DNA of 64,000 nucleotides from the NCBI RefSeq assembly GCF_014205225.1, contig NZ_JACHNB010000001.1, forward strand, positions 1,178,001 through 1,242,000, written 5' to 3'. Origin of the DNA: Actinoplanes octamycinicus. Lineage in GTDB: Bacteria > Actinomycetota > Actinomycetes > Mycobacteriales > Micromonosporaceae. The first letter of the stretch is position 1; the number at the start of each line of letters is the position of its first letter. Below are positions 18,317 to 27,064 of the stretch, in pieces. The notes below the pieces were generated by a model. The model saw only the letters and a program-made list of their open reading frames with translations, searched no databases and was not told the DNA's origin. Position numbers and translations under genes: made by a program.

Positions 18317-19843
18317 TCATCGCAACTCCCTCTTCCGGATCTTGCCGCTGGCCGACCGCGGCAGCGACCCGACCAGCTCGATGGTCGGCAGCTTGAACCG
18401 GGCCAGCCGCGCGGCGCAGTGCACCTGCAACTCGGTCGCCGACGGCGGCGGGTCGCCGGCCACCACCACGTAGGCGTGCGGCCGCTGCCCGGCCTCCGAA
18501 TCCGGCCGGGCGACCACCGCCGACTCGGTCACCCGAGGATGCGCGTCCAGCACCCGCTCGATCTCAGCGGGGTAGACGTTGAACCCGTTCACCAGGATCA
18601 GCTCGCCGATCCGGTCGACCAGCACCAGGTCACCGTCGGCGTCCGCGTAGGCGATGTCCCCGGTCGGCCACCAGCCGTCCGGGTCCGGGCCGCCCGATCC
18701 GTCCGGCCAGTACCCGGCGAACAGGTTCGGCCCGCGCACCACGATCTCGCCCGGATCGGTCCCGGCCGACACGGCCACCGCGAGGTCCAGCTCGGCGAGA
18801 TCCTCCTCCGGCGAGGCCGTCCCGTCCCGCCACAACTCCACCCCGTTCCTGGTACGCAGGGAGAGCTCCACCCCGGGCAGGGGCCGGCCGATCGAACCGG
18901 TCTTCTCCGGGTGGCTCACGGCGGTCGTGGTGAGCACCGGAGCGCACTCGGTCAACCCGTACCCGATCAGGATGGTCTTGCCGGTCACGGCCCGGAAGCG
19001 CGCCGCGGTCGCCTGGTCCAGCGGCGCCGCGCCGCACACCGCGGTCCGCACCCCGCGCAGCGCCTCGCCCGCGCCGGCCTGCCGGGCCCACGCCTGGTAC
19101 ATCCCCGGGACGCCGACCACCACGGTCACCCGGTGCTCGGCGATCAGGTCCAGGGTGGCGGCCGGCTCGAACCGGTCGGCCAGCACCCCGGTCGCCGCGT
19201 GGTGCGCCACGCTGCCCAGCCCGGTGTTCAGCCCGTAGGCGTGGAAGAACGGCACCGAGAGCAGCACCACGTCGTCCGGCCCGACCACGGCCGGCTCGAT
19301 CCGGTCCAGCTGCTCGTGGTTCGCGGCGAGCGCGGCGTGGGTCAGCATCGCGGCCTTCGGCCGGCCGCTCGTCCCGGACGTGTAGAGCAGCACCGCGAGA
19401 TCATCCGCGGCCACCCGCGGCAGCTCGGTGGTCACGGCCGCATCAAATTCCGGACGTACGCACGACTCGCCGAGTCCGAGCCGTAACTCGTCCGCCTGTC
19501 CGATCACGATCAGCGCACAGCCGGCGTCGGCGATCGCGTAGCCGGCCTCGTCCGCGGTGTACCCCGGATTGATCGGCACCGCGACGCGGCCGGCTCGCAA
19601 GGTCCCGAACCAGGTGACCACGAACTCCACGGTATTGCCGAGCACGGATGCGACGCGATCTCCGGGCGCCGTCCGGCCGGCCACGAAATGCGCCGCCGCG
19701 GTGACCTTGGCATCCAGATCCGCCCAGGTCAGGACGGTGTCACCGGCGATCAGGGCGGTGGCCTGCGGGCGGCGGGCAGCGGCCTGGGCGACCGGGTCAC
19801 GGGCGGGTTCCTCCACGACGCCCGAGTCTGGCACAAACGTCAC
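18317..19843 (-). CDS. AMP-dependent acyl-CoA synthetase/ligase
   Basis: This 508-aa enzyme of the ANL superfamily activates a carboxylic acid as acyl-AMP and then forms the CoA thioester. The P-loop motif is LLYTSGTSGRPKAAML, the A5 motif YGLTECAP, the A7-like motif GDIAYADADGDLVLVDRIGE, and the A10 lysine lies in PRSASGKIRKREL at the C-terminus. The chain length of the substrate cannot be told. I chose GTG at 19843 because family homology begins close after it; another GTG is 9 nt downstream, and the open frame extends 59 residues upstream without conserved features. It is divergent from the bldN-like gene. Confidence 0.9.
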   Translation of the reverse strand: MTFVPDSGVVEEPARDPVAQAAARRPQATALIAGDTVLTWADLDAKVTAAAHFVAGRTAPGDRVASVLGNTVEFVVTWFGTLRAGRVAVPINPGYTADEAGYAIADAGCALIVIGQADELRLGLGESCVRPEFDAAVTTELPRVAADDLAVLLYTSGTSGRPKAAMLTHAALAANHEQLDRIEPAVVGPDDVVLLSVPFFHAYGLNTGLGSVAHHAATGVLADRFEPAATLDLIAEHRVTVVVGVPGMYQAWARQAGAGEALRGVRTAVCGAAPLDQATAARFRAVTGKTILIGYGLTECAPVLTTTAVSHPEKTGSIGRPLPGVELSLRTRNGVELWRDGTASPEEDLAELDLAVAVSAGTDPGEIVVRGPNLFAGYWPDGSGGPDPDGWWPTGDIAYADADGDLVLVDRIGELILVNGFNVYPAEIERVLDAHPRVTESAVVARPDSEAGQRPHAYVVVAGDPPPSATELQVHCAARLARFKLPTIELVGSLPRSASGKIRKRELR

Positions 19844-19917
19844 CCGACCGGGATAGCGGACAGCCGGTCCGTTGCCCTGCGGCCCCGGATCAGCGAGGGT
19901 GACCTTGATACCGGATG

Positions 19918-19987
19918 CCGAGTTCGGACGGATTCGCGGCTTTGCGCGCAGCGCACATGGTGTGCGACTCCCCGTGTCCGAACTCGG
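19918..19987. repeat. 12-bp inverted repeat in divergent promoter region upstream of bldN
   Basis: CCGAGTTCGGAC (19918-19929) and GTCCGAACTCGG (19976-19987) are exact inverted copies 46 nt apart; each copy also contains its own short symmetry (CCGA..TCGG). Between them CGCAC/GTGCG forms a small hairpin. The arrangement suggests paired regulator sites or a long stem in the bldN leader. Confidence 0.6.
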
Positions 19988-20105
19988 TGATACTTCCGGT
20001 CTGTGTAACGGACTCCACACGAACGGGTGAGGTTACCGGCGATTTCCGCGGGTTGCCCCACCCCTTTTGTATGCGAGTGACCACCCTCATCCCGAGGAGG
20101 CCGCT

Positions 20106-20198
20106 GTGCCACACAAAGGACGGAATCGCCGTGAATCCCTGCCTGGCGGGGCGGATTCACGGACGCCGCAGGCCCGCCGGGTTGAGGAGGCGCAGTGA
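20106..20198 (+). CDS. 30-aa upstream ORF coupled to bldN (candidate leader peptide)
   Basis: This small ORF begins GTG at 20106 with an ideal Shine-Dalgarno GAGGAGG at 20094-20100, and encodes 30 residues rich in Arg, Gly and Glu (start VPHKGRNRRESLPGG, end ARRVEEAQ). Its TGA stop overlaps the GTG start of the bldN-like gene in the 4-nt form GTGA. The second Shine-Dalgarno, for bldN, is GAGGAGG at 20184-20190 inside this ORF. The layout predicts translational coupling. I do not recognise the peptide; it may act as a cis-regulatory leader or as a small protein. Confidence 0.55.
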   Translation: MPHKGRNRRESLPGGADSRTPQARRVEEAQ

Positions 20199-21139
20199 CT
20201 CATGTGTACGCCGGGGACCCGTACCACCGCGACGCCCTACCGGGGAGACAAGCGCTCTCCGAGGGCTTGAACGCGATCCGGGAGTCGGTCGACGGAATGA
20301 TCACCAACGCGATCCGCGGGGACGGCCCGCGGCGCACCGGCAACCGCCGGTCGCTGAACAACTCGCCGTCGGTACCGGCGCCCGGAGCCAACGGCAAGTT
20401 CGGCGGCAACCGGCTCGGCGCCCGGCCACCGGCCCAGCCGACCGCCGGGCAGCGCTCCAACCTCCCGGAGGGCGAGACGATCGGCGGTGAGCACACCGTC
20501 GTGCTGCCCACCCAGAGCAAGACCGGGCCGCCCACCGAGACCCAGCCGCCCAAGGCCCGCCCGGACCGGGGCGACCCGGCCGCCGAGGTGTGGGCGCTGG
20601 TCGAGCGGGCCCAGGCCGGCGAGTCGGAGGCGTTCGGCCTGATCTACGACCGGTACGTGGACACCGTCTTCCGGTTCGTCTACTTCCGGGTCGGCAACCG
20701 GCAGCTGGCCGAGGACCTCACCTCGGACACCTTCCTGCGCGCCCTCAAACGGATCGGCAGCTTCACCTGGCAGGGCCGTGACCTGGGCGCCTGGCTGGTC
20801 ACCATCGCCCGCAACCTGGTCGCCGACCACTTCAAGTCGGGCCGGTACCGGCTCGAGGTGACCACCGGCGACGTGCTCGACGCCGACCGCGAGGACCGTG
20901 GCCCGGAGGGCAGCCCGGAGTCCGCGGTGGTCGACCACATCACCAACGTCGCCCTGCTCACCGCGGTCAAGCAGCTCAACCCGGAGCAGCAGGAGTGCAT
21001 CGTGCTGCGGTTCCTGCAGGGCTTCTCGGTGGCCGAGACCGCGCAGACGATGGGCAAGAACGAGGGCGCCATCAAGGCCCTGCAGTACCGCGCCGTCCGC
21101 GCGCTCAACCGGCTCCTGCCGGAAGGATTCCAGTCTTGA
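20195..21139 (+). CDS. bldN: BldN-like ECF sigma factor
   Basis: This 314-aa protein is an extracytoplasmic-function sigma factor. Sigma region 2 starts near residue 134 (ALVERAQAGESEAFGLIYDRYVD) and runs through TFLRALKRIGSFTWQGRD and AWLVTIARNLVADHFKSGR. Region 4 covers about 245-310 (LNPEQQECIVLRFLQG, SVAETAQTMGKNEGAIK). The linker EVTTGDVLDAD is nearly identical to my memory of Streptomyces BldN. An N-terminal extension of ~130 residues, rich in Pro, Gly and Asn, precedes region 2; Streptomyces BldN also has an N-terminal extension that is processed. In Streptomyces, BldN drives chaplin and rodlin genes for aerial growth. GTG at 20195 has GAGGAGG upstream. The RsbN-like gene follows. Confidence 0.9.
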   Translation: MTHVYAGDPYHRDALPGRQALSEGLNAIRESVDGMITNAIRGDGPRRTGNRRSLNNSPSVPAPGANGKFGGNRLGARPPAQPTAGQRSNLPEGETIGGEHTVVLPTQSKTGPPTETQPPKARPDRGDPAAEVWALVERAQAGESEAFGLIYDRYVDTVFRFVYFRVGNRQLAEDLTSDTFLRALKRIGSFTWQGRDLGAWLVTIARNLVADHFKSGRYRLEVTTGDVLDADREDRGPEGSPESAVVDHITNVALLTAVKQLNPEQQECIVLRFLQGFSVAETAQTMGKNEGAIKALQYRAVRALNRLLPEGFQS

Positions 21140-21314
21140 TCGGGCGCTCCCGGATGTCGATCTCCGATACCCGATGGTCCCCCTCCGCACCCGTAACCGG
21201 ACCCGCGTGTCGCGCGTTTGTCCGGATGCGACCCGTGGCTGCCAACCGTGGTCCGGTCGCCGACGCCGGCATACGGGCCGGCGGGACACTCACGAGCGAG
21301 GGGAGGTGCCCACG

Positions 21315-22469
21315 GTGAAGTTGCCTTTTCTGGATCGCCGGAGCGCCGAGCGCTTCGCGGAACAGGTCGACGACCTCAGTGGCGCCGGTCGGCACCACAC
21401 CCGTGGTCACGCCGATGACGAGCTGATCGAACTGGTGGCGCTCAGCCACCGTCTGGCCGCCACCCGGCCGGCCGGGCAGGTCGACGCCGAGTTCCGCGTC
21501 GGTCTGCGCGCCATGCTGGTCGCCACCGCCGAGCGGGACGGCATCGGCCGGACCGCCGTCGAGGCGGATCCCGAGCCGGTCGCCGAGCCACCGGCCCGCG
21601 GACGAGCCGTCTTCGGCCGTCGGATCCGCACCCGGGGCGCGATCGTGCTCGGCGTGGCCGCCGGGGCGATGGCCGTCTCCGGGATCTCCGCGGCGAGCGA
21701 GAGCGCGTCACCGGGCGACGCCCTGTACAGCGTCAAGCGCTCCACCGAGCGGGCCCAGCTGGCCATCGCCGGCTCGGACGCCAGCCGCGGGCAGCTGTCG
21801 CTGGACTTCGCGCGCAACCGGCTGACCGAGGCGACCGCGATGAGCGGCGACGCCGCGGCGTTCCGGGACGTGCTGGACGACATGGACGCGGACACCCGCA
21901 AGGGCGTCCGGCTGATCACCACCTCCGCGGTGTCCCGAAAGGATGCCAAGCAGCTGACCACCCTGGACACCTTCGTCACCGAGCAGCGGGCGACCTTCGA
22001 GCCGACGCTGCGCAGCCTCTCCACGCCGAACCGGGAGCGGGCGCTGACCTCGCTCGGTCTGCTGTCCGACGTGGCCCAGCGCACCGAGCAGCTGCGGACC
22101 GGGCTGGACTGCGAGAAGGTGGCCGCGGCCGGCTCCGACGAGCTGGGCCCGAAACTGCACGGCTGCGGGGACGGCTCCGGGCCGGCCGACAAGACGCCGC
22201 CGACCTCGACCCACTCCGGTGGCGACAAGTCCAACAAGAAGAACGGCCAGGACAGCACGCCGGACAAGCCGACCCGCACCGGGTCGACCGCCCGGCCGGG
22301 CAGCTCCGCGGACACCACGGTGCCGGGCGACAAGGCGACCACGACGCCCGCCGGCGGCGCCACCTCCACCGGGACCAGCACGCCGGCCCCGGACGGGACG
22401 CCCGCCATCGACGGCGGCGAGCCCGAGGACGACGGAGGGCTCGGCGGCCTGCTGGGCGATCTGTTCTAG
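21315..22469 (+). CDS. rsbN: DUF5667 membrane anti-sigma factor (RsbN-like)
   Basis: This 384-aa single-pass membrane protein is the likely anti-sigma factor of the adjacent BldN homologue. Residues 1-105 are cytoplasmic (sigma-binding part, including HADDELIELVALSHRLAATRP). Residues 108-127 form the transmembrane segment. Residues 128-235 are a DUF5667 domain with SPGDALYSVKRSTERAQLAIAG and RGQLSLDFARNRLTEA. The tail from about 275 is Thr, Ser, Pro and Asp rich and ends in an acidic DDGGLGGLLGDLF. The GTG start at 21315 sits ~9 nt after GGGGAGG. The open frame extends far upstream over bldN but only as a shadow. In S. venezuelae RsbN is encoded directly after bldN, as here. Confidence 0.88.
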   Translation: MKLPFLDRRSAERFAEQVDDLSGAGRHHTRGHADDELIELVALSHRLAATRPAGQVDAEFRVGLRAMLVATAERDGIGRTAVEADPEPVAEPPARGRAVFGRRIRTRGAIVLGVAAGAMAVSGISAASESASPGDALYSVKRSTERAQLAIAGSDASRGQLSLDFARNRLTEATAMSGDAAAFRDVLDDMDADTRKGVRLITTSAVSRKDAKQLTTLDTFVTEQRATFEPTLRSLSTPNRERALTSLGLLSDVAQRTEQLRTGLDCEKVAAAGSDELGPKLHGCGDGSGPADKTPPTSTHSGGDKSNKKNGQDSTPDKPTRTGSTARPGSSADTTVPGDKATTTPAGGATSTGTSTPAPDGTPAIDGGEPEDDGGLGGLLGDLF

Positions 22470-22488
22470 TTTCACCTCATGACGTGGC

Positions 22489-22524
22489 GAGGGGCGGTGC
22501 CGGATTACTCCGGGGCCGCCCCTC
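22489..22524. terminator. Bidirectional terminator between rsbN and acyltransferase gene
   Basis: GAGGGGCGG (22489-22497) and CCGCCCCTC (22516-22524) form a perfect 9-bp stem, and CCGG/CCGG pairs within the loop. It separates convergent genes. Confidence 0.85.
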
Positions 22525-22557
22525 AATCGTCACTATAGGACGGTTCGCACCTGCCTG

Positions 22558-23568
22558 CTACCGAGCGAACGGATCGGGCCGTTTCTGCAGCAACTCGTGC
22601 AGGGTCGCCTGAATCGTCTCCCGGACCTGGTCGGCCAGGTTGTAGACGACCAGCGGATCGTCCGCGTACTCGGTGAGGTGGGCGGTCGGGATCGGCGGGC
22701 AGAACTCGATCAGCCACTTGCTGGGCAGCGGGATCAGGCCCAGCGGGCCCAGCCACGGGAAGGTCGGGGTGACCGGGAAGTACGGCACGCCGAGCAGCCG
22801 GGCCAGCGGTTTCAGGTCGGCCAGGATCGGATAGATCTCCTCGGCGCCGACGATCGCGACCGGGACGATCGGGGTGCCGGTGCGCAGCGCCGCCGAGACG
22901 AACCCGCCGCGGCCGAAGCGCTGCAGCTTGTACCGCTCGGAGAAGCGCTTGCCGATCCCCTTGAAGCCCTCCGGGAAGACGCCGACCAGCTGGTCGCTCT
23001 GCATCAGCCGCTCGGCGTCCGGGTTGCAGGCGACCGTGGCGCCGGCCGCCCGGGCCAGCTCGCTCAGGCCGGGCATCCGGAAGACCAGGTCGGCGCCGAG
23101 CAGCCGGAGGGCCCGCCGGTGCGGATGGTTCTCGCGCAGCGCCACGGTGAGCATCAGGGCGTCCAGCGCCAGCGTGCCGGAATGGTTGCCGACCACCAGG
23201 GCGGGGCCGTCGGCCGGCACGTTCTCGATGCCGAACACCTCGGTGCGGAACCAGTCGCGGTAGAGCACCCGGAGCATCGGGTGGAACACCGCGTCGGTCA
23301 GCTCCGGGTCGAAGCCGAACTCGTCCACCTCGTAGGCCCCGGCGAGCCGGCGGCGCAGGAAGGCCAGGCCGCCGGCGATCCGCCGGTCCCAGACGTCGAT
23401 CGGGTCCGGGACCGCGACCGGGGCCGCGGTCGACTCCAGCTTGGCCACCTGCTCGTCCGGCTTCTCCGGGATCGGGCGGCGGCCGTTCAGTTTCCTCGGC
23501 TCGGGCACCTCGGGCAGCCGGAAGTCGGCGTGCCCGGGCAGCATGTCGCGGAACTCGTCCTGGCTCAC
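22558..23568 (-). CDS. 1-acylglycerol-3-phosphate O-acyltransferase-like protein (PlsC family)
   Basis: This 336-aa protein belongs to the lysophospholipid acyltransferase family. The catalytic NHxxxxD motif is NHSGTLALD at residues 128-136, followed by a second block with VFPEGFKGIGK, the acyl-acceptor EGT-like motif. A disordered N-terminus (about 60 residues) precedes it. Its start GTG at 23568 overlaps the stop of the upstream SDR gene by 4 nt, so the two are translationally coupled. The same SDR-acyltransferase pair occurs in M. tuberculosis as Rv0501-Rv0502 (from memory). Role: probably acylation of a phospholipid or glycolipid precursor. Confidence 0.9.
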   Translation of the reverse strand: MSQDEFRDMLPGHADFRLPEVPEPRKLNGRRPIPEKPDEQVAKLESTAAPVAVPDPIDVWDRRIAGGLAFLRRRLAGAYEVDEFGFDPELTDAVFHPMLRVLYRDWFRTEVFGIENVPADGPALVVGNHSGTLALDALMLTVALRENHPHRRALRLLGADLVFRMPGLSELARAAGATVACNPDAERLMQSDQLVGVFPEGFKGIGKRFSERYKLQRFGRGGFVSAALRTGTPIVPVAIVGAEEIYPILADLKPLARLLGVPYFPVTPTFPWLGPLGLIPLPSKWLIEFCPPIPTAHLTEYADDPLVVYNLADQVRETIQATLHELLQKRPDPFAR

Positions 23569-24644
23569 GGGTGGTCACTCCCGGCGGGGGTGGCGTCGGC
23601 TGTCGCCCGCACCCGCCGGATGCCGTCCAGGATCGCCTGCTCGGCGGCGGCGAGCCGGTCGGCGGTCAGCGAGGAACCGGCCACGTGCGCCTGGATGAAC
23701 TCCTCGAACGCGGTGGCGGTGGTGCGCGGGGTGAAGCCGAACTCACGGGTCAGCCGGGTGGTGTCGACCACCCGGCCGTGCACGAAGAGGTCGATCTGGT
23801 CCAGGCCGATCTGCTCGACGCCCAGCTGACGGGCGAGCGCGGCGGCGGTGGACAGCCCGCTCTCGGGCAGCGGCAGGGCGATCCGGCCGGCCCGGCGAAC
23901 CGCCTGGGACAGCATCAGGACGCCGGCGCCGGCGACGTTGTAGGTGCCGGGATGCTCCTCGGTGACCGACCGGTGCAGCACCTCGAGCGCGTCGTCCACG
24001 TGGACGAACTGGAGGCGGGCGTCGCGGCCCAGCACGGTGGGCACCAGCGGCTGGGCGAAGTACCGGGTCAGCGAGGTCTCGGCGGACGAGCTGATCATCG
24101 GGGCGAAGCGGAGGACGGTGGCCGCCACCTCGGGACGGCGGCGGCGGAACCCGCGGACGTAGCCCTCGATGTCGAGGATGTCCCGGGCGAACGGGCCGCG
24201 GGGCACCGCCCGCGGCTCGGTGTCCTCGGTGAAGACGGCGGGGTCGCGGAACGACGCGCCGTAGGCGGCCGTGGAGGAACGCACCACCAGCTTGCGCAGC
24301 CGTGGCGCGCCCTGAGCGGCGGCCAGCACCTGCATGGTGCCGATGACGTTGTGCTCTTTCATCCCGGCACGGCCGCCGTGGTCCGGGTCGGGCACGCTGG
24401 TCACCGCCAGGTGCACGACCGCCTCGGCGCCGAGCTCGGCGATGGCCTCGGTGGCCGCGCGCGCGTCGGCCCGGATCCGCTCTACCCCGTCCAGCAGGCC
24501 GAGAAGGCGTGCGGGAGGGTCATGCGGATCCAGACCGACGACACGGTCGATCCGGGGATCTGCGGCGAGGCGCGCGGCCACCCGAGCGCCGAGGTATCGG
24601 CTGACTCCGGTGACCACGACAACGCTGGGCGGTGAGGTCACCAC
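23565..24644 (-). CDS. NAD-dependent epimerase/dehydratase (extended SDR, GalE2-like)
   Basis: This 359-aa protein has the extended SDR layout. The nucleotide-binding loop is VVVVTGVSRYLGARVAARL (a TGxxxxxG variant), GLDPHD marks the end of strand 2, VVHLAVTS lies at strand 4, and SSTAAYGAS carries the Ser and Tyr region. The catalytic tail YxxxK seems poorly kept, with no plain YxxxK visible after the SSTAAYG motif, so the activity is uncertain. Start choice: GTG at 24644 or 24641, preceded by AAAGG; the open frame runs 12 codons further. It is coupled to the acyltransferase gene and corresponds in position to mycobacterial galE2. Confidence 0.85.
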   Translation of the reverse strand: MVTSPPSVVVVTGVSRYLGARVAARLAADPRIDRVVGLDPHDPPARLLGLLDGVERIRADARAATEAIAELGAEAVVHLAVTSVPDPDHGGRAGMKEHNVIGTMQVLAAAQGAPRLRKLVVRSSTAAYGASFRDPAVFTEDTEPRAVPRGPFARDILDIEGYVRGFRRRRPEVAATVLRFAPMISSSAETSLTRYFAQPLVPTVLGRDARLQFVHVDDALEVLHRSVTEEHPGTYNVAGAGVLMLSQAVRRAGRIALPLPESGLSTAAALARQLGVEQIGLDQIDLFVHGRVVDTTRLTREFGFTPRTTATAFEEFIQAHVAGSSLTADRLAAAEQAILDGIRRVRATADATPAGSDHP

Positions 24645-24717
24645 GAGCGCACCTTTCGATGCAGAGCCTGGGGTCGGCAAGCGACGGCGTCAGCCGGGTA
24701 GTGCACCCGGCCGGCCG

Positions 24718-24819
24718 TCACTTGCCCAAACGGCGACGCTGGACGCGGGTCTTGCGCAGCAGCTTGCGGTGCTTCTTCTTCGCCATACGCTTGCGGCGCT
24801 TCTTGACCACGGAGCCCAT
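24718..24819 (-). CDS. Small ribosomal subunit protein bS22 (AURKAIP1/COX24 type)
   Basis: This 33-aa, extremely basic peptide reads [17 protein letters not shown] then [17 protein letters not shown] recognise it as the actinobacterial mini-protein bS22, which binds 16S rRNA near the decoding region in mycobacterial ribosomes. The exact match to the known short form, the ATG at 24819 and the syntenic place between the excisionase-type HTH gene and the galE2-like gene (Rv0500A, Rv0500B, Rv0501 order) make the call strong despite the size. Confidence 0.93.
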   Translation of the reverse strand: MGSVVKKRRKRMAKKKHRKLLRKTRVQRRRLGK

Positions 24820-24989
24820 ACGAAAGCCTCTCGAACCATGTTTGAGTGGAACCGGCGCGCGACCGGAACCGAACTGGACGGCGCCCGGAACGGCGCCGCT
24901 AGGTGGCGGCACGCGTCGGACCGGGAACCAACCGGTCCAGCGTACCGGCCCGCTCCGTGAGGGCCAACACGACCCCGGCAGCCCAGCCC

Positions 24990-25202
24990 TCAGGCGGTCT
25001 GGGAGAACGCTCCGCGCAGATACTCGTGTACCGCGTGCTCGGGCACCCGGAACGAGCGGCCGACCCGGACGGCGGTGAGGTCACCACCGTGCACGAGCCG
25101 GTAGACGGTCATCTTGGAGACCCGCATCAGCGTGGCCACCTCGGCCACGGTCAGGAACCGCACCTCCGAGAGGCGTTCCTCGGTCTGGGCTGGACCCGTC
25201 AT
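24990..25202 (-). CDS. Excisionase-type (MerR-like) HTH DNA-binding protein
   Basis: This 70-aa protein is a small winged-helix DNA-binding protein of the xis/BldC type. The HTH is [21 protein letters not shown] and the wing [18 protein letters not shown]. It has no effector domain. It corresponds to M. tuberculosis Rv0500A by sequence and position (from memory). BldC-type proteins act in development in Streptomyces, but the C-terminal part here is the Rv0500A kind. ATG at 25202 ([10 protein letters not shown]) opens the conserved part; an upstream in-frame extension of 38 residues is unlikely. It is probably autonomous, with about 170 nt to bS22. Confidence 0.9.
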   Translation of the reverse strand: MTGPAQTEERLSEVRFLTVAEVATLMRVSKMTVYRLVHGGDLTAVRVGRSFRVPEHAVHEYLRGAFSQTA

Positions 25203-25395
25203 CTCGTCGCACCGATCCTTTCGCAGGCACGCGCCTCGCCTGGCGAACGTGCGTGTCATCAGAACCGTATCGATGCGGCTGTGACCAGGGCGTCGCGTTC
25301 CGTAATTTGCCCACAAAAAGTCAAGTGCGACACGCCTGGTCTGTGACTGATTAGCCCGATAAGGTCGCCTTCGGCGAAAAGTCAGCCCGGCCGCG

Positions 25396-26316
25396 TCACT
25401 TCCGCGACGAAACGGCCTTCACCAGGAAGGCGGCGTTCGCCGGACGCTCGGCGAGGCGGCGCATCAGGTAGCCGTACCACTGCTGCCCGTACGGCAAGTA
25501 GACCCGCACGGTGTGGCCGTCCCCGGAGAGCCGGGCCTGCTCCTCCGGCCGCACGCCGTGCAGCAGCTGGAACTCGTACTCCCCCGTCGACCGGTCGAAC
25601 CAGCGGGCCCGGTCCTCGGTGATCGCGATCAGCCGCGGGTCGTGGGTGGCCACCATCGGATAGCCGTCGCCGGACATCAGGATGTTCAGACAGCGCACGA
25701 ACGACTTGTCCACGTCCAGCGGCGACGGGAACGCCACCGACTCGGGCTCGGCGTAGGCGCCCTTGCAGAGCCGCACCCGGGACCCGGCGACCGCCAGCTC
25801 GCGGCAGTCCCCCTCGGTCCGGCGCAGGTGCGCCTGCAGCACCGCACCCGTACCGGGGAAGTCCTTGCGCAGCTCCAGCAAGGTCTCCAGGGTCGCGTCG
25901 GTGGTGCTGTGGTCCTCCGCGTCCAGGGTCACCGTGGTGCCCGCCTCGGCCGCCGCGGCACAGACCGCCCGGGCGTTCTCATACGCGATCTTCTCGTCCA
26001 GGCGCTGGCCCAGGGCGGACAGCTTGACGCTGACCTCGGCGGCCGGGGTCAGGCCGGCGTCGTGCAGGCGGGACAGCAGCCCGATGTACTCGTCCCGGAC
26101 CGCGTGGGCCTGCTCGGCGCTCCGGGTGTCCTCGCCGAGATGGTCCAGGGTGATCGCCAGCCCGTCGTCGGCCAGCCCCCGGCTCGTCCGGACCGCCTCC
26201 TCGGCGGTGCCGCCGGCGACGAAACGCCGGACCATCCCTTTGGTGACGGGCGCGGACTCGACCAGCCGCTCCAGCCGGGCGGAGCCGGCCGCGGCGAGAA
26301 ACAGGGAACGGAGCAT
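25396..26316 (-). CDS. putA: Proline dehydrogenase
   Basis: This 306-aa flavoenzyme oxidises proline to pyrroline-5-carboxylate. It has the monofunctional TIM-barrel layout: SVKLSALGQRLDE, VTLDAEDHSTTDATL (strand and Asp-His), AVLQAHLRRTEGDC, VRLCKGAYAEPESVAF, MVATHDPRLIAI, and the C-terminal YLPYGQQWYGYLMRRLAERPAN with the Arg pair that contacts the carboxylate. The P5C dehydrogenase is not adjacent. The start ATG at 26316 (MLRSLFLAAAG) is typical of actinobacterial PRODH. It occupies the place where mycobacteria carry proC. Confidence 0.94.
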   Translation of the reverse strand: MLRSLFLAAAGSARLERLVESAPVTKGMVRRFVAGGTAEEAVRTSRGLADDGLAITLDHLGEDTRSAEQAHAVRDEYIGLLSRLHDAGLTPAAEVSVKLSALGQRLDEKIAYENARAVCAAAAEAGTTVTLDAEDHSTTDATLETLLELRKDFPGTGAVLQAHLRRTEGDCRELAVAGSRVRLCKGAYAEPESVAFPSPLDVDKSFVRCLNILMSGDGYPMVATHDPRLIAITEDRARWFDRSTGEYEFQLLHGVRPEEQARLSGDGHTVRVYLPYGQQWYGYLMRRLAERPANAAFLVKAVSSRK

Positions 26317-26405
26317 GCGTCGAGCGTAATCGCCCGGTCCGGCCCGGGCGCGGCAGTGCGGTCGAGGAATCGCACCTCGCGGCCGGTTGCGGCTACCGTG
26401 GTCGG

Positions 26406-26984
26406 GTGAACTTCGATGCGTACGCCCGGACGGCGGTCGACCTCGTCAACGCCGGCCTGGACGATCTCGCCGGGCTGCGGGCTCTGCTCTCCGGCGACCT
26501 GGACTACATGCGGGACCAGGTCGTGGAGAAGGACCTGGCCGCCTTCCGCCGGGCCCAGCGCCGGCTGCGCGAGGTCTTCGAGCACGGGACGGCCGGCCAC
26601 GACGCCGACGCCGTGCGCGAGCTCAACGCGTTGCTCGAGGCATACCCGGTGCAGCCACGCATATCCGGTCACGACGCCAGCGACTGGCACATGCACGTCA
26701 CCAGCCGCGGCGCCTCGGTGAGCGCGGAATATCTGGCCGGCGCCGTCTGGGGCCTGGCCGTCTGGCTGTGCGAGTACGGCAGCGCCCGGTTCGGCATCTG
26801 CGCCGACGAGCGGTGCGGCAACGTCTACCTGGACACCTCGTCGAACAACTGCCGCAGGTTCTGCTCGGAGCGCTGCGCCACGCGGTCCCACGTCGCCGCC
26901 CACCGCGCCCGCAAGCGGGCCGCGCAGTCCCCGGACCCGGTCCCGGCGCCGGCCCCGGCGTCCGAGACCCTCACTCCGGCCTGA
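26406..26984 (+). CDS. CGNR zinc-finger (ABATE-domain) protein
   Basis: This 192-aa protein has an N-terminal ABATE-type domain (FDAYARTAVDLVN through about residue 130) and a C-terminal CGNR-like zinc finger, CADERCGNVYLDTSSNNCRRFCSERCATR, with four pairing cysteines. A basic, Pro/Ala-rich tail follows. CGNR proteins are thought to be DNA-binding stress or transcription regulators, but their targets are mostly unknown. GTG start at 26406 lies 90 nt from the divergent proline dehydrogenase gene, so it could regulate that gene; this is only a neighbourhood guess. Confidence 0.88.
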   Translation: MNFDAYARTAVDLVNAGLDDLAGLRALLSGDLDYMRDQVVEKDLAAFRRAQRRLREVFEHGTAGHDADAVRELNALLEAYPVQPRISGHDASDWHMHVTSRGASVSAEYLAGAVWGLAVWLCEYGSARFGICADERCGNVYLDTSSNNCRRFCSERCATRSHVAAHRARKRAAQSPDPVPAPAPASETLTPA

Positions 26985-27064
26985 CGCCCGTTCCGTCACC
27001 GGCCGCCATCTCCGGCCGCGACCGCAACAGGCCCGCGCGAAGGCGACAGCCGCTGGAGGAGCGG

